NCBI GenBank assembly: GCA_965368585.1
Contig: CBDUNM010000224.1
Location: 1 to 5,962, forward strand
Reading direction: 5' to 3'
Origin: JARRQB01 sp965368585
GTDB lineage: Bacteria; Pseudomonadota; Gammaproteobacteria; Chromatiales; Chromatiaceae
DNA length: 5,962 bases
The notes beneath the pieces were generated by a model that saw only the letters and a list, made by a program, of their open reading frames with translations, ran no database searches and was not told the DNA's origin. Below, in pieces: positions 5,394 to 5,962 of this stretch; the first letter of the stretch is position 1, and every line of letters starts with the position of its first letter. The position numbers were made by a program, and so were the translations under genes.

Positions 5394-5760
5394 GCCGAGG
5401 AGCTCCTCGGCCTGATCCAGTGTCAGCAATAAGGTAGCGTCCGGGCGTTGAGACGTGATTGCGAGATCGCGAAATACACCGGAAAGCTCCCGCCCATCCA
5501 CGGGGTGGCCCGAGCCGCCGATTCAATCTGTTCTCGGATGACGCGGTGGTCTGGCGAATGGTCCGCTCGCGCGTAGGCCTCGGCCAGGACCAACGCAAGT
5601 TCCCCACACCGTTGGAGCGCGCTCGAAAGGCCGATAGAGGTAGCCGGCTATCACGCTCCCTCAGACGAGGGATCACCCCGGCCCTGACGAGCGAAGACTT
5701 GCCACTGCCGGAGGTGCCGAGCAACAAGATCAGTCGCTCCGCCGCGGGCCCCGGGGGTGC
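5394..5760 (-). pseudogene. nSTAND-type NTPase fragment, truncated at both ends and frameshifted twice
   Basis: The minus strand first reads APPGPAAERLILLLGTSGSGKSSLVRAGVIPRL, with a perfect Walker A (GTSGSGKS, 5718-5695), then LPLSAFRAR. Near 5602 the sense text moves to another frame (ELALVLAEAYARAD, VIREQIESAARAT). Near 5501 it moves to a third (GRELSGVFRDLAI, then TLLLTLDQAEELLG, the Walker B segment at about 5435-5394). Joined, this follows the P-loop to Walker B order of nSTAND1-type NTPase domains, which occur in large multidomain proteins (often with TIR, caspase-like or WD40 parts) linked to signalling or phage defence. The N-terminal effector, the rest of the NTPase and the C-terminal sensor are all missing. 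A TAA at 5768-5766 closes the frame directly upstream, at the AT-rich seam. It cannot make a working protein. It borders the intron remnant on the other side. Confidence 0.75.
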
Positions 5761-5785
5761 AAAACATTAATATAATTAATTTACA
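5761..5785. other. AT-rich seam bounding the STAND fragment
   Basis: A run made almost only of A and T (ATTAATATAATTAATTTA core) sits abruptly in GC-rich DNA, exactly where recognisable STAND coding sequence stops. It contains a TATAAT (5771-5776) but no matching -35, since the region just to the left is G/C. It could be a recombination junction, a relic insertion end, or the promoter of whatever follows. Confidence 0.35.
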
Positions 5786-5962
5786 AGGCTATGAGAGGAT
5801 GGAATCTTCCCAATGACTATGGGGTCTTCGATACTGGCGATGATCCGGACCGCTCCGCCGCAGGCCTGACAGGTTCATCGGTTACTTCCCTGTACCCGAC
5901 CGCTTCACGGCAGCCTTCGGCTGTGCAAATCGGCTGTCCTGCCGATTTGTCAATGTCGATGT
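5786..5962. other. Hairpin-rich tail with an unassigned open frame leaving the window
   Basis: No gene is recognised here. On the plus strand an ATG at 5791 opens a frame with no stop to the window end (57 codons, starting MRGWNLPNDYG). It resembles no family I know, and its ribosome site is poor (AAGG only 2 nt before the ATG). The stretch is rich in exact pairings: CAAATCGGC-TGTCCT-GCCGATTTG at 5926-5949, CAGCC-TTC-GGCTG at 5911-5923, and ACAGG/CCTGT at 5869-5873 and 5889-5893. This looks more like structured RNA or a mobile-element end than like protein. The 5' RNA part of the nearby group II intron is one candidate, unproven. Confidence 0.3.
5926..5949. repeat. 9-bp perfect inverted repeat (hairpin) near the window end
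   Basis: CAAATCGGC and GCCGATTTG flank a 6-nt loop. A further hairpin with a 5-bp stem lies two bases to the left (5911-5923). The close spacing suggests a folded RNA or an element end. No T-run follows on either strand. Confidence 0.5.

Noticed and set aside
4962..5501. A 179-aa open frame on the minus strand as a single gene
   Set aside because: It is a chance fusion of three things: the Walker B end of the STAND relic, the maturase start, and the antisense of the phzF 3' end.
5771..5776. TATAAT as a strong promoter -10 box
   Set aside because: The sequence 17 bp upstream is all G/C with no -35 likeness, and the box lies in a run where TATAAT arises easily by chance.

Overview
The window is GC-rich, roughly two thirds G+C by eye, with closely packed genes that use ATG starts and Shine-Dalgarno sites. 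Its families are periplasmic c-type cytochromes, flavin split-barrel proteins, PhzF, an nSTAND-type NTPase and a bacterial group II intron maturase. Together these suggest a proteobacterium, perhaps a gamma- or betaproteobacterium. That is an inference, because no rRNA or other lineage marker is present.

Layout. (1) 1-709, plus: the C-terminal part of a di-haem c-type cytochrome, whose upstream part is missing or frameshifted. (2) 710-1083: no intact gene, but a coding-like C-terminal stretch at about 865-1078. (3) 2930-1084, minus: a two-gene operon with a 4-bp start/stop overlap. It encodes a small flavin split-barrel (PNPOx-like) protein and a three-part protein made of a PNPOx-like barrel, a GAF domain and a probable winged-helix C-terminus. 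(4) 2931-3153: divergent intergenic region. (5) 3154-5112, plus: a compact operon of an exported mono-haem cytochrome c, a SnoaL-like protein and a PhzF-family enzyme. (6) 5113-5962: wreckage of mobile or defence-type DNA read on the minus strand. It holds the first 63 codons of a group II intron maturase, a double-truncated and twice-frameshifted nSTAND NTPase fragment, an AT-rich seam, and a hairpin-rich tail that leaves the window.

How the genes may fit together. The plus-strand operon pairs an exported electron carrier with two small cytosolic metabolic proteins. The divergent minus operon looks like a flavin- or redox-sensing regulatory pair. Shared control from the 222-bp divergent region is plausible but not shown.

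The strongest theme is damage. The cytochrome c has lost one base, and the SnoaL gene carries an exact 10-bp tandem duplication that breaks its frame. The first gene seems to have lost its correct 5' frame, and the STAND relic is shifted twice. The GAF gene, the small PNPOx gene and phzF are intact. Either the locus is decaying next to a mobile-element scar, or the sequence carries indel errors. Raw reads would decide. I found no clear new biological system. The best novelty candidates are the PNPOx-GAF-winged-helix architecture and the 10-bp duplication.
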